From Myxococcales bacterium (GTDB taxonomy: Bacteria; Myxococcota_A; Polyangia; Polyangiales; JAFGIB01): a DNA stretch of 64,000 bases. How positions within the stretch are numbered: position 1 is the first letter of the stretch; every line of letters begins with the position of its first letter. Where the stretch lies: NCBI GenBank assembly GCA_029880325.1, contig JAOUOP010000001.1, positions 62,001-126,000 on the forward strand, in the 5' to 3' direction. The notes under the pieces were generated by a model. It was given only the letters and a program-made list of their open reading frames with translations, searched no databases and was not told the DNA's origin. Shown in pieces: positions 33,483-41,845 of this stretch. The position numbers and the translations under genes were made by a program.

Positions 33483-33649
33483 GGGCTACACTCCTGTGGG
33501 GCTTGACCCTGACGTACACACGCGCCCCCAGGTGTCGACCGACGGGACCGCTTGCCGCCCGTCCCCAGGCGCATATGTTGCGAACGGAGTTCAAAGCGAG
33601 CGACCGCGCAAGCCGCCGTCTGCGAAGCGCCCCCGAACCGAGGCCGATC

Positions 33650-34111
33650 ATGAAGAGCTACGACAAGATCCTCTGCCCCGTCGATTTTTCCCGTTTCGCC
33701 GAAGTCGCGTTGGTCGAAGCCGCCGCCCTGGCCAAGGGCATGGGCTCGACGCTCATGTTGCTGCACGCATACCAGAATCCCGCCTACGTGCTGCCCATGT
33801 CCGGCTATGTCGGACCCACCGCCGACATGATTGGCCGCATGCGTCAACAGTTGACCGATGAGCTCGAAGCGCTGGCCGAGAAGCTACGCAAGGACGGCTT
33901 GACCGTGGAGACCGAGATCATCGAGGGCATCCCCTACAAGAGCATCGTCGATCGCGCCCACGAGTGGGGCGCCGACCTGATCGTGATGGGGACCCACGGG
34001 CGCACGGGCCTCTCCCACGCCCTGACCGGCAGCGTGGCCGAGCGCGTGGTGCGCCTGGCCAGCTGTCCGGTACTGATCACGCGCAGCCCCGCGGAGGAAA
34101 GCGGAGCGTGA
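33650..34111 (+). CDS. Universal stress protein (UspA family)
   Basis: 153-residue protein from ATG 33650, with GAGG 7 nt upstream. It has the UspA fold with the N-terminal strand YDKILCPVDFSRFAEVALVE. The ATP-binding signature is complete: DLIVMGTHGRTGLSHALTGS, then VAERVVRLASCPVLI (G-2x-G-9x-G-S/T). It probably binds ATP and acts in stress resistance. The stop overlaps the GTG start of the next gene (GTGA at 34108-34111). Confidence 0.94.
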   Translation: MKSYDKILCPVDFSRFAEVALVEAAALAKGMGSTLMLLHAYQNPAYVLPMSGYVGPTADMIGRMRQQLTDELEALAEKLRKDGLTVETEIIEGIPYKSIVDRAHEWGADLIVMGTHGRTGLSHALTGSVAERVVRLASCPVLITRSPAEESGA

Positions 34112-34536
34112 GCAAGCCCACCTGCGACCTCCAGAGGCCGCCGTCGCCGCCCTGGCTGCTGCTTGGGACTTTCCTGGTGGGTGCCTGCGCCAGCTCGGCG
34201 CCGCCGGCCCCGCGCCCGTCGGCCAGCCCACCGGCCACGACGCCAGCGGCGGCCAGCCGCTGCACCCTGCTGTCGCTGGAAGTGGCCGAACGCGAAGGCG
34301 ACCGGGAGAGCGACTCCATTGCGCTGGTCGCCAGCTACCAGCCCGGCGCCAGCGGCGCAGCCCCCTTTGGGCTGAAGTTCAGGGTGCGCCGGGAACGGGA
34401 AGACGACCTGCGGGCGCACCTCTCGCAGCACGCCGAGCTGTATTGCACCCCTTCGGGCCCAGCCGGTGCCGACGAAACCAATCGCTACCGGCTCGAACTC
34501 CCCCCCTTCGAGGGCCAGCAGGGTGAAGTTCAATAG
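34108..34536 (+). CDS. Small lipoprotein of unknown function
   Basis: 142-residue protein starting with GTG 34108, overlapping the Usp stop; GGAGG lies about 11-16 nt upstream. The N-terminus WLLLGTFLVGAC is a lipoprotein signal with the Cys followed by ASSAPPAPRPSASPPATTPA, a Pro/Ser linker. The remaining roughly 95 residues (CTLLSLEVAEREGDRESDSI; LVASYQPGASGAAP; FRVRREREDDLRAHLSQHAE) form an unrecognised small domain with two further Cys. It is coupled to the Usp gene. Confidence 0.7.
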   Translation: MSKPTCDLQRPPSPPWLLLGTFLVGACASSAPPAPRPSASPPATTPAAASRCTLLSLEVAEREGDRESDSIALVASYQPGASGAAPFGLKFRVRREREDDLRAHLSQHAELYCTPSGPAGADETNRYRLELPPFEGQQGEVQ

Positions 34537-34660
34537 GGCTCGAACCCGAGAAAGGCCGTTGCCGAAAAAAAGTCGCCGCAGTCACGGTCATTGTCGTTTT
34601 TTTCACCGTTGTGCTCACAGATTCTCACCCGCGCCGCATTAAGGGAGACAGGAACGCTCT

Positions 34661-34691
34661 CGCGGCACGTCCCCACCCACCGCGTGCCGCG
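34661..34691. repeat. REP-like palindrome
   Basis: Arms CGCGGCACG and CGTGCCGCG with a 13-nt spacer. The left arm and the following bases (CGGCACGTCCC) recur at about 41972 next to the transposase array, so it may belong to the same repeat family. Confidence 0.5.
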
Positions 34692-34840
34692 GGTGTTGTT
34701 CCTCTCTGGGGATGGTCCCTGGAGGCGAGCTGTACAAAGAGTTGGTTGCGATTGGGCCTGGACTGCGGGCGCACCCCGTTTCCCAAGCGATGATCGCGCT
34801 CCGGACCTAACCCTCCAGAAAATCGCAAACGACTCTCCAC

Positions 34841-34874
34841 GGGGTCAGACCTCACCGTCCCGAGGTCTGACCCC
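34841..34874 (+). terminator. Strong 13-bp hairpin followed by T-run
   Basis: GGGGTCAGACCTC and GAGGTCTGACCCC pair perfectly around an 8-nt loop and are followed on the + strand by GTTATTTTTT. It has the form of an intrinsic terminator. The GGGGTCAGAC arm is also the kind of short palindrome used by REP-type elements, so the origin may be mobile. Confidence 0.8.
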
Positions 34875-34936
34875 GTTATTTTTTGGGCCCCGTGGTGGGG
34901 GCAGTCCGGCCATCGCGGGGGTATACCAATGCGGCT

Positions 34937-36748
34937 GTGCACCGCCGCCGTTCGCTACTGCTGGCAGCTCCCATTGCGCTCACCCTCTGCATTGCCGGTG
35001 GCGCCTGGTCGACACGCGAGCTGCAAGCGGACCTGGGCCGGCCGCTGTCGGTGGCCGGCTCCCACTACGTCCGCTCCGAGTCCTGCCGCCACTGCCACGC
35101 CGAGCAGTACGAAAGCTGGCACCGCACCTTCCACCGGCGCATGACCCAGGTCGCTGGCGAAGCCTCGGTGCTCGGCGACTTCGAGGGCGCCCGCTTCGTC
35201 TACATGGCCATCGAAGCCACCATGCGCCGCGACGCCCAGGGCGGCTATCGCATGGAGTTCAGCGCCGACGGCGGCGCCGAACGCTGGTGGGCCCCGGTCG
35301 ATCGCACCGTGGGCTCGCGCCGCTACCAGCAGTACCTGACGCGGGTGGGCGACACCTTCTACCGCCTGCCGCTGGCCTGGAACGTGGAAGAAGGCCGCTG
35401 GATGCACATGAACGGCGCCTTTCTCACGCCCGATCCCGAACCCGGAGCACCGGGTCTCGCCATCGCGCGGGCCGACTACGACCGCCACGTCACGCGCTGG
35501 AACGACAACTGCATCTTCTGCCATAACGTGGCGCCCAACCCAGGGTTTGACCCCATCGCCGAGCGCTTCGAGAGCGCGACCGCCGAACTCGGCATTGCCT
35601 GCGAAGCCTGCCACGGCCCCGCATCCGAACACGTCGCCCTCAACCACAACCCCCTGCGGCGCTTTTCGCTGCACCTGGGGCACGGCCCCGACCCCTCCAT
35701 CGCCAACCCCGCCCGCCTCGACAAGGCGCGCAGCGCCGAGGTCTGCGGCCGCTGCCACGGCCAGCGCATCACCGCCGACATCGACCGCGTTCACCGCGAG
35801 GGCGATCTTTTCGTGCCGGGCCAGCAGCTCAGCCGCTTCAGCCGCCCGCTCGCGCGTCACACCACCCTCAACGGTGAACCCGGCATCTTCGAGCCACGCT
35901 TCTGGGGTGACGGCACCGCTCGCCTGACCGCCTACGAATACCAGGGTCTTTTGCAGTCCCGCTGCCACAGTGACGGACCGATGCAATGCCAAAGCTGCCA
36001 CGCCATGCACGATGGCGACCCACGCGGCCAGCTGCGCCCCGAACTCCCGGACGACGCCCTGTGCACCCAATGCCACACAGAGCTGGCCGAAAGCGCCGCC
36101 GCGGTCGAACACGGGGGCCACGCGCAGAACAGCGAGGGCAACCGCTGCCTGGGCTGCCACATGCCCAAGATTGTCTACGGCCTCGTGGGCGCCCACCGCA
36201 GCCATCGCGTCGACGCGCCCAATCCCAGCGATCCGGAACGCCCCGACGCGTGCACACTCTGCCACGCCGACCGCAGTCGCGGCTGGGCGGCGGCGGCGAC
36301 AGCGCGCATGTGGCCACGCCCCGGCATTGCCGCCGCTGCCACCGAAGCCGACGACAACACTCCGGAGCTGACGCGCCTTTTGCTCGCGGGCGACCCCATC
36401 GAACGCTCGATCGCGGCGGCGGCGCTGGGCGGGCGCGGAGCCGACAGCACCGGAGCGGCGTTGGCCCCCCGCCTGGGCCTACTCGCCGACACCATCGAAA
36501 ACGACGACTACCCGGCGGTGCGCACGATCGCCTGGCGTTCCCTGCAGGGGCTGCTGTCGCGACATCGACCGAAGATCGCCCCGAAGCTCACGGACCTGAC
36601 CGCCACCGATGCGCGCCCCCAGCGCCTGCGCGCGCTGCAGGCGGCCCTGGCGCCCCTCCCCCCAACAGCGATCGAGCGCCCCGATCCCGAGCAAAGCGCC
36701 CGCCTGCGCGCCCTGCGCGACCCGACCCGCATTCACATCGGCGAATAG
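34937..36748 (+). CDS. Octahaem c-type cytochrome (copy 2)
   Basis: About 603 residues from GTG 34937, just before the signal segment RRRSLLLAAPIALTLCIAGG. Eight CXXCH motifs lie at about residues 50, 192, 222, 270, 351, 376, 404 and 439. Spacing between haems 2-3, 6-7 and 7-8 parallels copy 1 (24569-26476). Shared blocks include ESWHRTFHRRMTQVAGEASV (compare SWSHSYHRTMTQVA), LGDFEGARF, ELGIACEACHGPASEHVA, CHMPKIVYGLVGAHRSHRV and HEAT-like C-terminal helices. It is probably periplasmic. The gene end overlaps the convergent aspartoacylase-like gene by 16 nt. The electron donor and acceptor cannot be deduced. Confidence 0.93.
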   Translation: MHRRRSLLLAAPIALTLCIAGGAWSTRELQADLGRPLSVAGSHYVRSESCRHCHAEQYESWHRTFHRRMTQVAGEASVLGDFEGARFVYMAIEATMRRDAQGGYRMEFSADGGAERWWAPVDRTVGSRRYQQYLTRVGDTFYRLPLAWNVEEGRWMHMNGAFLTPDPEPGAPGLAIARADYDRHVTRWNDNCIFCHNVAPNPGFDPIAERFESATAELGIACEACHGPASEHVALNHNPLRRFSLHLGHGPDPSIANPARLDKARSAEVCGRCHGQRITADIDRVHREGDLFVPGQQLSRFSRPLARHTTLNGEPGIFEPRFWGDGTARLTAYEYQGLLQSRCHSDGPMQCQSCHAMHDGDPRGQLRPELPDDALCTQCHTELAESAAAVEHGGHAQNSEGNRCLGCHMPKIVYGLVGAHRSHRVDAPNPSDPERPDACTLCHADRSRGWAAAATARMWPRPGIAAAATEADDNTPELTRLLLAGDPIERSIAAAALGGRGADSTGAALAPRLGLLADTIENDDYPAVRTIAWRSLQGLLSRHRPKIAPKLTDLTATDARPQRLRALQAALAPLPPTAIERPDPEQSARLRALRDPTRIHIGE

Positions 36749-37776
36749 GGCACCAAATAGAAGAGGCAATCGCTCTTTGCGATCTCCGGATCGGTCGTGA
36801 CCATCAGGGGCTCCAAATCGCGCGTGGGCACCAGCTCTCCGCCGCGGGCCTCGAAATAGTCGCCGAGGGCCGGATTGCCCTCGGTGCCCACCGCCCGCAG
36901 CACGCTCAGGCCCTGGGAACCGAGCCAGCCGATGGCTCGACCGGCTCGCATGACGCCGAAGTTATGGCGGTCGAGATCGGGGGGCAGCGTCAGTGCGGCG
37001 CGTGCCACCGGCTGCGTCGCGTAGACCACAGCTGCACCGTCGACCAACTCGATGCGCACGGGATCGCCGATCACCTGCACGACACTGCTCCCCGTGGTCT
37101 CGGCAAAAAGCTCCTCGACCCGGGCGAAGCGGCACAGCCCCTCGAAGGCCAGCTCATGGGAAGCGGGGTCGCCGGCGCCGCCGCACTCCACGGTCACCGT
37201 GGGAAAGCGGCGCTCGGTGGCCTCCATGATGGTGCCGAGCCGCAGGCCCGTGTGGATCATGCGCTGGGCGAAAAGCCGCGTGAGGGCGAGCTGCTCGGGT
37301 CCCCTCGATGTGCTGACGCTGTAGGCTGGCCCCCTGCCGGAGGTGTTGTGGAGGTCGACCATGGCCTCGGGCTCGAGCGCGCCCAGGTACTCGATCACCG
37401 CGGCCGCAAGCGCCCGCTCCGGCAGCGCTGCGCCCGCGGGCTCCTCACCGAAGCAGCGGTTGAGATCGGCGCCGCCTGTGCGCATGCGATGGGAAAAGCG
37501 CGGCGGCGTGAGCGCGGCCTCCACCGAAAGAACTAGCAGGTGCAGCTCGCACAGGGGCTCGATGCCTTCGCGTAGGAAGCGGTGAATCGCGATGGCGCCG
37601 GAGGGCTCGTTGCCGTGCAAGAGCGTCGTGATCGCGCGTGGGCGACCGGCGGTGCGCCCCGGTACGACGATGCACACCGGCCCTCCAAGCAGCTCCAGCA
37701 TTTCGACCGCATCGTGGCCGATCTCGGAGGACCGCGGGCGCGAAAGCACGCGCAGCGGCGACGATGGTTGCTTCAC
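36733..37776 (-). CDS. Succinylglutamate desuccinylase/aspartoacylase (AstE/AspA) family zinc hydrolase
   Basis: 347-residue zinc-dependent amidohydrolase of the M14-like AstE/AspA family. Zinc ligands are expected in LLHGNEPSGAIAIHRFL (HxxE) and in the later His of VDLHNTSGRG; DLNRCF between them is another family mark. No signal peptide is present. The substrate is unknown. It overlaps the upstream GCS2-type ligase gene by 4 nt (ATGA, 37773-37776), and the CBS gene lies before that, so the three form an operon. A hydrolase directly coupled to an amide-forming ligase suggests it processes or reverses that ligase product (inference). Confidence 0.85.
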   Translation of the reverse strand: MKQPSSPLRVLSRPRSSEIGHDAVEMLELLGGPVCIVVPGRTAGRPRAITTLLHGNEPSGAIAIHRFLREGIEPLCELHLLVLSVEAALTPPRFSHRMRTGGADLNRCFGEEPAGAALPERALAAAVIEYLGALEPEAMVDLHNTSGRGPAYSVSTSRGPEQLALTRLFAQRMIHTGLRLGTIMEATERRFPTVTVECGGAGDPASHELAFEGLCRFARVEELFAETTGSSVVQVIGDPVRIELVDGAAVVYATQPVARAALTLPPDLDRHNFGVMRAGRAIGWLGSQGLSVLRAVGTEGNPALGDYFEARGGELVPTRDLEPLMVTTDPEIAKSDCLFYLVPYSPM

Positions 37777-39263
37777 TTATCCAAACTCCACTCGTGGACG
37801 GGGCGCCCCCCCTTGCTGTGCTCGATGTATCGCCGAGTCATCTCCGCAAGCGCCTCCCAGCGCCCCGCGCTCTTCTCCAGGGCCTCGACCTGCTCCAGCT
37901 GAAAGCGCGCCCCGGTACGACCGCTCTCGGCGCGGGCATCGATGATGCCCAAAAGACGCGCGCTTTCCGCCTGCTCGACGCCCAGCGCCTGCAAGCCCTC
38001 GCGCGCCAGGGGCAGCAACTCGGGGAGCAACTCTGAAGCCGACAGCTGCCGGTAGGACGGCGCCGCCTGCTCGCTGGGCCACAGCAGGCTCGCCTCGAGC
38101 CCGTACTGGGCGGCGCGGTAGAAGTTGTGATGGGCGTACTCGAAGGGAAAGTTCTGCACCGTGCGCGACATGCGCTCCGCCAAACCCAGAGTCAACCCGA
38201 CACAAAACGCGGCGTTGGCCATCGCATCGACCGGCGTCGGCCCCGAGGGCAGCGCCCTGAACTCGATGCGCAAGTGCCCGCCGTCCACCGGATCGTAGAC
38301 GGGGCGATTCCAGCGCCAGACCGTGCCCATGTGCAAAGACAGCTCGCGCAGCCGCGGCGTGTGGCCGGCCCCCAGAACCGCAAGCGGCTGCTCCGGATCG
38401 CAGATCGGGATCAGGGGCGCAAAGAGCCCCACGGTCTCAGCGAAGAGTTCGAAGGCACTGCGCTGCACCCAGCCGTGCCCGAAGCAGACCCGCGCCGGCT
38501 GCCGCGCCCGACGGGCGTCGCGGCCGCGGGCATCGACCGCTTGCTTGAACAGCGCCACGCGGGTCTCGCGCCACAGCCGGTAGCCCAGGAAGAAGGGCGA
38601 GTTTTCTGCGATCGCCACCGCAGGCGCGGCGGCCAGCTGGGCCGCGTTGTAGACGTTGGCGAAGTCCCCGGGCGCCACGCGCAGATGCACCTGCAGGGAG
38701 GTGGCCGCTCCCTCCATGGTGACATCGTCGATCGCCATGCGCAGGGGCTCGGCGCCGTGGATATGAAGCTCGGCCGGCCCTCCGCGCAGGGTGCGGATGG
38801 CGTGGGACAGGGCCCGATAGCGGGCCAGATCGGTCATCGAGTGGCGGTCGAGATCGGAGGGCTCCAGCGTCGGCAGGATGCCCACGGTGATGGTGCGGCC
38901 GCCGAAATCGGCAGCGATGCGGTCCAGTTCCTCGATGGCGCGGGTTAGCTCGGCCTCTAGCGTACCGAAGGGCCTACCGCGGGCCGGCACCGGGCTGAGA
39001 TTGTATTCCAGATTGAAGCGATCGAGCTCGAGCTGCACGTGCTCGTCGAGGCTCTGGCCCAGCACCGCGCGATTGACCGGCAGGGCCCGGGCGCTGTCAT
39101 CGACCAGCGACAGCTCCACCTCGGCGCCCAGGCTGGCGTCCCCGAGACCAAAGCCCTCGCGCTCGAGCAGCCCTTCGAGGGCCGTCAGCGAGTCGCACAG
39201 GCGCGCGCGGAAGGCCTCGAACTCCGAAGCCTCGAAGCGGTCGCGGTCGACACGGATGCCCAT
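37773..39263 (-). CDS. GCS2-type glutamate-cysteine ligase-like carboxylate-amine ligase
   Basis: About 496 residues from ATG 39263. It shows the GCS2-family pattern of ATP-dependent amide-bond-forming enzymes: FGLGDASLGAEVELSLVDDS (acidic metal site), QLELDRFNLEYNLSPVP, GILPTLEPSDLDRHSMTDL, ATSLQVHLRVAPGDFANVYN and MGTVWRWNRPVYD. It is longer than YbdK-type GCS2 proteins (about 370-390), with extra C-terminal helices. Whether it makes gamma-glutamylcysteine or another glutamyl amide is not readable. The operon order is CBS, then GCS2, then aspartoacylase-like, with a start/stop overlap to the last. Confidence 0.83.
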   Translation of the reverse strand: MGIRVDRDRFEASEFEAFRARLCDSLTALEGLLEREGFGLGDASLGAEVELSLVDDSARALPVNRAVLGQSLDEHVQLELDRFNLEYNLSPVPARGRPFGTLEAELTRAIEELDRIAADFGGRTITVGILPTLEPSDLDRHSMTDLARYRALSHAIRTLRGGPAELHIHGAEPLRMAIDDVTMEGAATSLQVHLRVAPGDFANVYNAAQLAAAPAVAIAENSPFFLGYRLWRETRVALFKQAVDARGRDARRARQPARVCFGHGWVQRSAFELFAETVGLFAPLIPICDPEQPLAVLGAGHTPRLRELSLHMGTVWRWNRPVYDPVDGGHLRIEFRALPSGPTPVDAMANAAFCVGLTLGLAERMSRTVQNFPFEYAHHNFYRAAQYGLEASLLWPSEQAAPSYRQLSASELLPELLPLAREGLQALGVEQAESARLLGIIDARAESGRTGARFQLEQVEALEKSAGRWEALAEMTRRYIEHSKGGRPVHEWSLDK

Positions 39264-39307
39264 CGGGCTCAATTACGCGCCGGACCCCACTTCGACAAGC
39301 ACGCCCG

Positions 39308-39841
39308 TCAGGCGCCTTCGCGCGAGACCGGACCGCGGTAGGGCTCGGTGGTCACGTTCAGCACATCTTCGGGAAAATGGCTCAAAATAAAGCGCACCAC
39401 ATCCTTGATCGACACCACCGAAATCGGCCGATCCTCGGCATCCACGATCGGAATGTGCCGGCAGCCACCGACCTGCATATTGTGGAGGGCATAGACGATG
39501 GGATCGTCCCGGCGCAGCGAAACCGGATCGGCCTGCATCACCTCGGAAACCTTGTGCTGCTCGAAATTCTCGATGACGCCGACCACGTGCACCAGCAGCT
39601 CGCGCTCGGTCAGCAGCCCGGCCAACTTGCCCTTGCGGGTTACGACGATGGCGCCGTACTCGGTCTCGCGGATCAACTCCAGCGCCTCGCCCACCGTCTG
39701 ATTCACGTCGACGGTAACGGCCGCCTTGGAGAAGAGCTTGTGCAAGGGCCGCCAAAAACTCTCGCTGCTGAGCACGTTCGGGGCTGCGGCGGCCTCGCTG
39801 AGTCGTTCGAGATCCTCTTCGATGTAATCCGGTTCCGGCAT
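39308..39841 (-). CDS. CBS-domain pair protein, first gene of the GCS2 operon
   Basis: 177-residue protein. An N-terminal helix of about 40 residues (PDYIEEDLERLSEAAAAPNV) precedes a CBS pair. CBS1 contains VNQTVGEALELIRETEYGAI and LLTERELLVHVVG; CBS2 contains VMQADPVSLRRDDPIVYALH and RHIPIVDAEDRPISVVSIKD. It probably senses adenine nucleotides and could regulate the ligase encoded 44 bp downstream (inference). A longer frame on the same strand ending at 39273 is a shadow of this gene. Confidence 0.9.
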   Translation of the reverse strand: MPEPDYIEEDLERLSEAAAAPNVLSSESFWRPLHKLFSKAAVTVDVNQTVGEALELIRETEYGAIVVTRKGKLAGLLTERELLVHVVGVIENFEQHKVSEVMQADPVSLRRDDPIVYALHNMQVGGCRHIPIVDAEDRPISVVSIKDVVRFILSHFPEDVLNVTTEPYRGPVSREGA

Positions 39842-39983
39842 GATGAGACCCTATCCGACCCGTGCCAGGACGCCCTGGAAAGCCCGCGGCCGCATCCTTA
39901 TACTTTGCCCCCACGTGGGGAGCCTTTCAAGACGACGCCGTCCGCCTTTACTTGAATCCCTGGACGGCTATACCTAGCGCACT

Positions 39984-40217
39984 GTGTCCGCGACCCAAGA
40001 CATCACGGCGGTCGACCCCGAACTGCTGAAGTTGCGCCGCGTCAAACGCGCCGTGAAAGGCCTGGCGGTATTCGTCGCGGCCAGCCTGGTCGTGGCGTTG
40101 GTCTTCGCCGCCTACAGCCTCATCACCGAGCGCCCGGCCAAAGAAATCTTCCTCGGCCCGGGGCCGGATGCGGAGACGGTTCCCCCGCCGGAGTTCGAGC
40201 TGGCGCCCCGACGCTAG
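39984..40217 (+). CDS. Small single-TM protein of unknown function
   Basis: 77 residues from GTG 39984. A basic patch (LLKLRRVKRAVKG) is followed by one TM helix (LAVFVAASLVVALVFAAYSL) and a short Pro/Glu-rich tail. It is too small for a functional call. It stands alone between the divergent CBS/GCS2 operon and the transposase repeat array. Codon use looks like genuine coding for this GC-rich genome. Confidence 0.55.
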   Translation: MSATQDITAVDPELLKLRRVKRAVKGLAVFVAASLVVALVFAAYSLITERPAKEIFLGPGPDAETVPPPEFELAPRR

Positions 40218-40313
40218 GGAAGCCCATCACGCGCCGGGCGCGGGAGTGGGAGCGATCGCGGCCAGCGAGGCCCTGCCCGAACACAGCGCCATCGCCGGCC
40301 CAATCGCCCCCGC

Positions 40314-40634
40314 GGCTGCAACGCGCCCGGCTGCAGCGCGGCTGCGGCGTGCCGTGCCGGCTGCAACGTGCCGGCTGCAACGCGGCTGCAACGTGCCACG
40401 GACATTTCTTACAGCCGTGCCGGCTGCAACGTGCTGCCGGCTGCAACGCGGCTGCAACGTGCCACGGACATTTCTTACACCCGCACCCGGCTGCAACGCG
40501 GCCGCAACGCGGCCAGCTGTAACGCAGCTGTAACGTGCCAGGGACATTTCTTTCGCGCCCGCAGCTGTAACGCGCAGCTGTAACGTGCCAGGGACATTTC
40601 TTTCGGCTGTAACGTGCCAGGGACATTTCTTTCG
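40314..40634 (+). repeat. Transposase upstream repeat array (five 29-bp units plus truncated copies)
   Basis: Full units lie at 40384-40412, 40450-40478, 40526-40555, 40576-40605 and 40605-40634. Each starts GGCTGCAACGTGCC or AGCTGTAACGTGCC and ends GGACATTTCTT plus two or three bases. The first two share CACGGACA and the last three CAGGGACA, so units homogenise in two subgroups. At least eight shorter copies of the head (GGCTGCAACG followed by C or T) fill the space from 40314. All units point the same way, and the last ends about 54 bp before the transposase start. Confidence 0.92.
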
Positions 40635-40687
40635 CGCCTGGCGACGAATTCGCGAAACCGACGCGGCCGCTGGCCGATAGCAGGTTC

Positions 40688-41845
40688 ATGAGCGCCACGA
40701 ATGAGCCCCCCGCCACCGCCCCCACCACCAGGCCCAAGCGCCGCTCGCGCCCCCTGCGCGTCGAGCGCGACGACGTCCCCATCTTCGTCACCAACCGCAG
40801 CGTCGAGGAGCGCTTCTGGCTGCACCCCCTGCTCAGCTGTGCCGCCCAGCCGCTCAACGGCAAAGCCCGCCGCGTGCTCAAGGCCCTGGACCGACGGAAC
40901 CTCAAGCGCTTCGATCGCCTGGCCCAACGCGTCAACGCCCGCTCCGGCCTCAACTCCCCCAAGTTCACCGGCGCCCAGCTGCAGCGTTTTGCCAAGGGGC
41001 TCGTCGGCTCAGCTCTGGCCCGCGCCCAGCGCGAATACGGCGTCAAAATCTACGCCTTCATCTCGATGAGCAACCACATTCACATCGTCCTCTCGACGCC
41101 GAGAAAAAACCTCTCGCTCTTCATGCGCGACTTCAAGTCCACCACCGCCAGGGGCATCAACTTCCTCACCGGCCGCAGAGGTCCTTTATGGGGCCGGCGC
41201 TACGACGCCCAGCCCATTCTCGATGACGCCGCTGCCAAGGGCCGCGTGGGCTACACCGTGGGCAACCCCAGGAAGGCCAAGCTGCTGCAGGACCCCGAAG
41301 AGTGGCCCGGACTCAACCTCTGCTTCGGACTGCAAGAAAGCCAGGAGCTCGAGTTCGAATACTTCGACTACGAAGCCTGGCGCGAAGACGGTCCGAAGAA
41401 AGACCGCTTCGACGACTTTTTCACCACCGCCACACTCGTGCTGTCGCCGCTACCCGGATGCGAGGACCTCGATCCACAGGACTACGCGCGCGACGTACGT
41501 TCCTGGATCGAAGCGGTCTTGCACGAAGAAGAAGCGGCTGCCGACAAGAAGCCCAAGGAAGCATCGCGACGGTCGTCCAATCGCAGCGCCATCGTGGGCC
41601 TCGAAGCGATCCTCAACGCCAACTTCGAGTACCGGCCAAGAAACCCCGCGTACAAGCGCCGTCCCCACTGTTTCGGCAGCCCGGAAAATCGAAAGCAGCA
41701 CTTCGAGGACATGAGCAACCTCTACGGCGTCTACGATGACCGCTCCGAGCGCTATCTCGCGGGCGACCCGGACGTGAAGTTCCCAGAGGGCACCTACCCG
41801 CCGCCGATCGTTCGAGCTGCACCACCGCCATCGATTGCGCCGTAA
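40688..41845 (+). CDS. REP-associated tyrosine transposase (Y1/HUH, RAYT)
   Basis: 385-residue single-strand DNA transposase of the Y1/IS200-like, REP-associated group. The HUH motif is SNHIHIVLS at about residues 130-132, preceded by YAFISM. GRRGPLWGRRYDAQPI and YTVGNPRKAKL follow; the Tyr in YxxxNP (about residue 189) is the probable nucleophile. It is longer than most RAYTs (150-250 residues): about 190 further residues (FDYEAWREDGPKKDRFDDFF; VGLEAILNANFEYRPRNPAY) form an unrecognised C-terminal domain. A basic N-terminus (RPKRRSRPLRVERDD) may bind DNA. The frame is intact, so it may be active. Unrelated direct-repeat arrays lie on either side. Confidence 0.93.
   Translation: MSATNEPPATAPTTRPKRRSRPLRVERDDVPIFVTNRSVEERFWLHPLLSCAAQPLNGKARRVLKALDRRNLKRFDRLAQRVNARSGLNSPKFTGAQLQRFAKGLVGSALARAQREYGVKIYAFISMSNHIHIVLSTPRKNLSLFMRDFKSTTARGINFLTGRRGPLWGRRYDAQPILDDAAAKGRVGYTVGNPRKAKLLQDPEEWPGLNLCFGLQESQELEFEYFDYEAWREDGPKKDRFDDFFTTATLVLSPLPGCEDLDPQDYARDVRSWIEAVLHEEEAAADKKPKEASRRSSNRSAIVGLEAILNANFEYRPRNPAYKRRPHCFGSPENRKQHFEDMSNLYGVYDDRSERYLAGDPDVKFPEGTYPPPIVRAAPPPSIAP

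Larger units (their letters stand above)
34537..34936. other. 400-bp intergenic region with two palindromes
   Basis: No convincing ORF is present. It contains a T-run near 34600 that may end the Usp/lipoprotein transcript, a 9-bp palindrome at 34661-34691 and a 13-bp hairpin with a T-run at 34841-34874. The rest carries no feature I can name. The start of the second octahaem cytochrome follows. Confidence 0.6.

Noticed and set aside
39273..39914. A 213-residue minus-strand frame overlapping the CBS gene.
   Set aside because: It is a Gly/Arg-rich shadow in another frame; the 177-residue frame shows two complete CBS domains.
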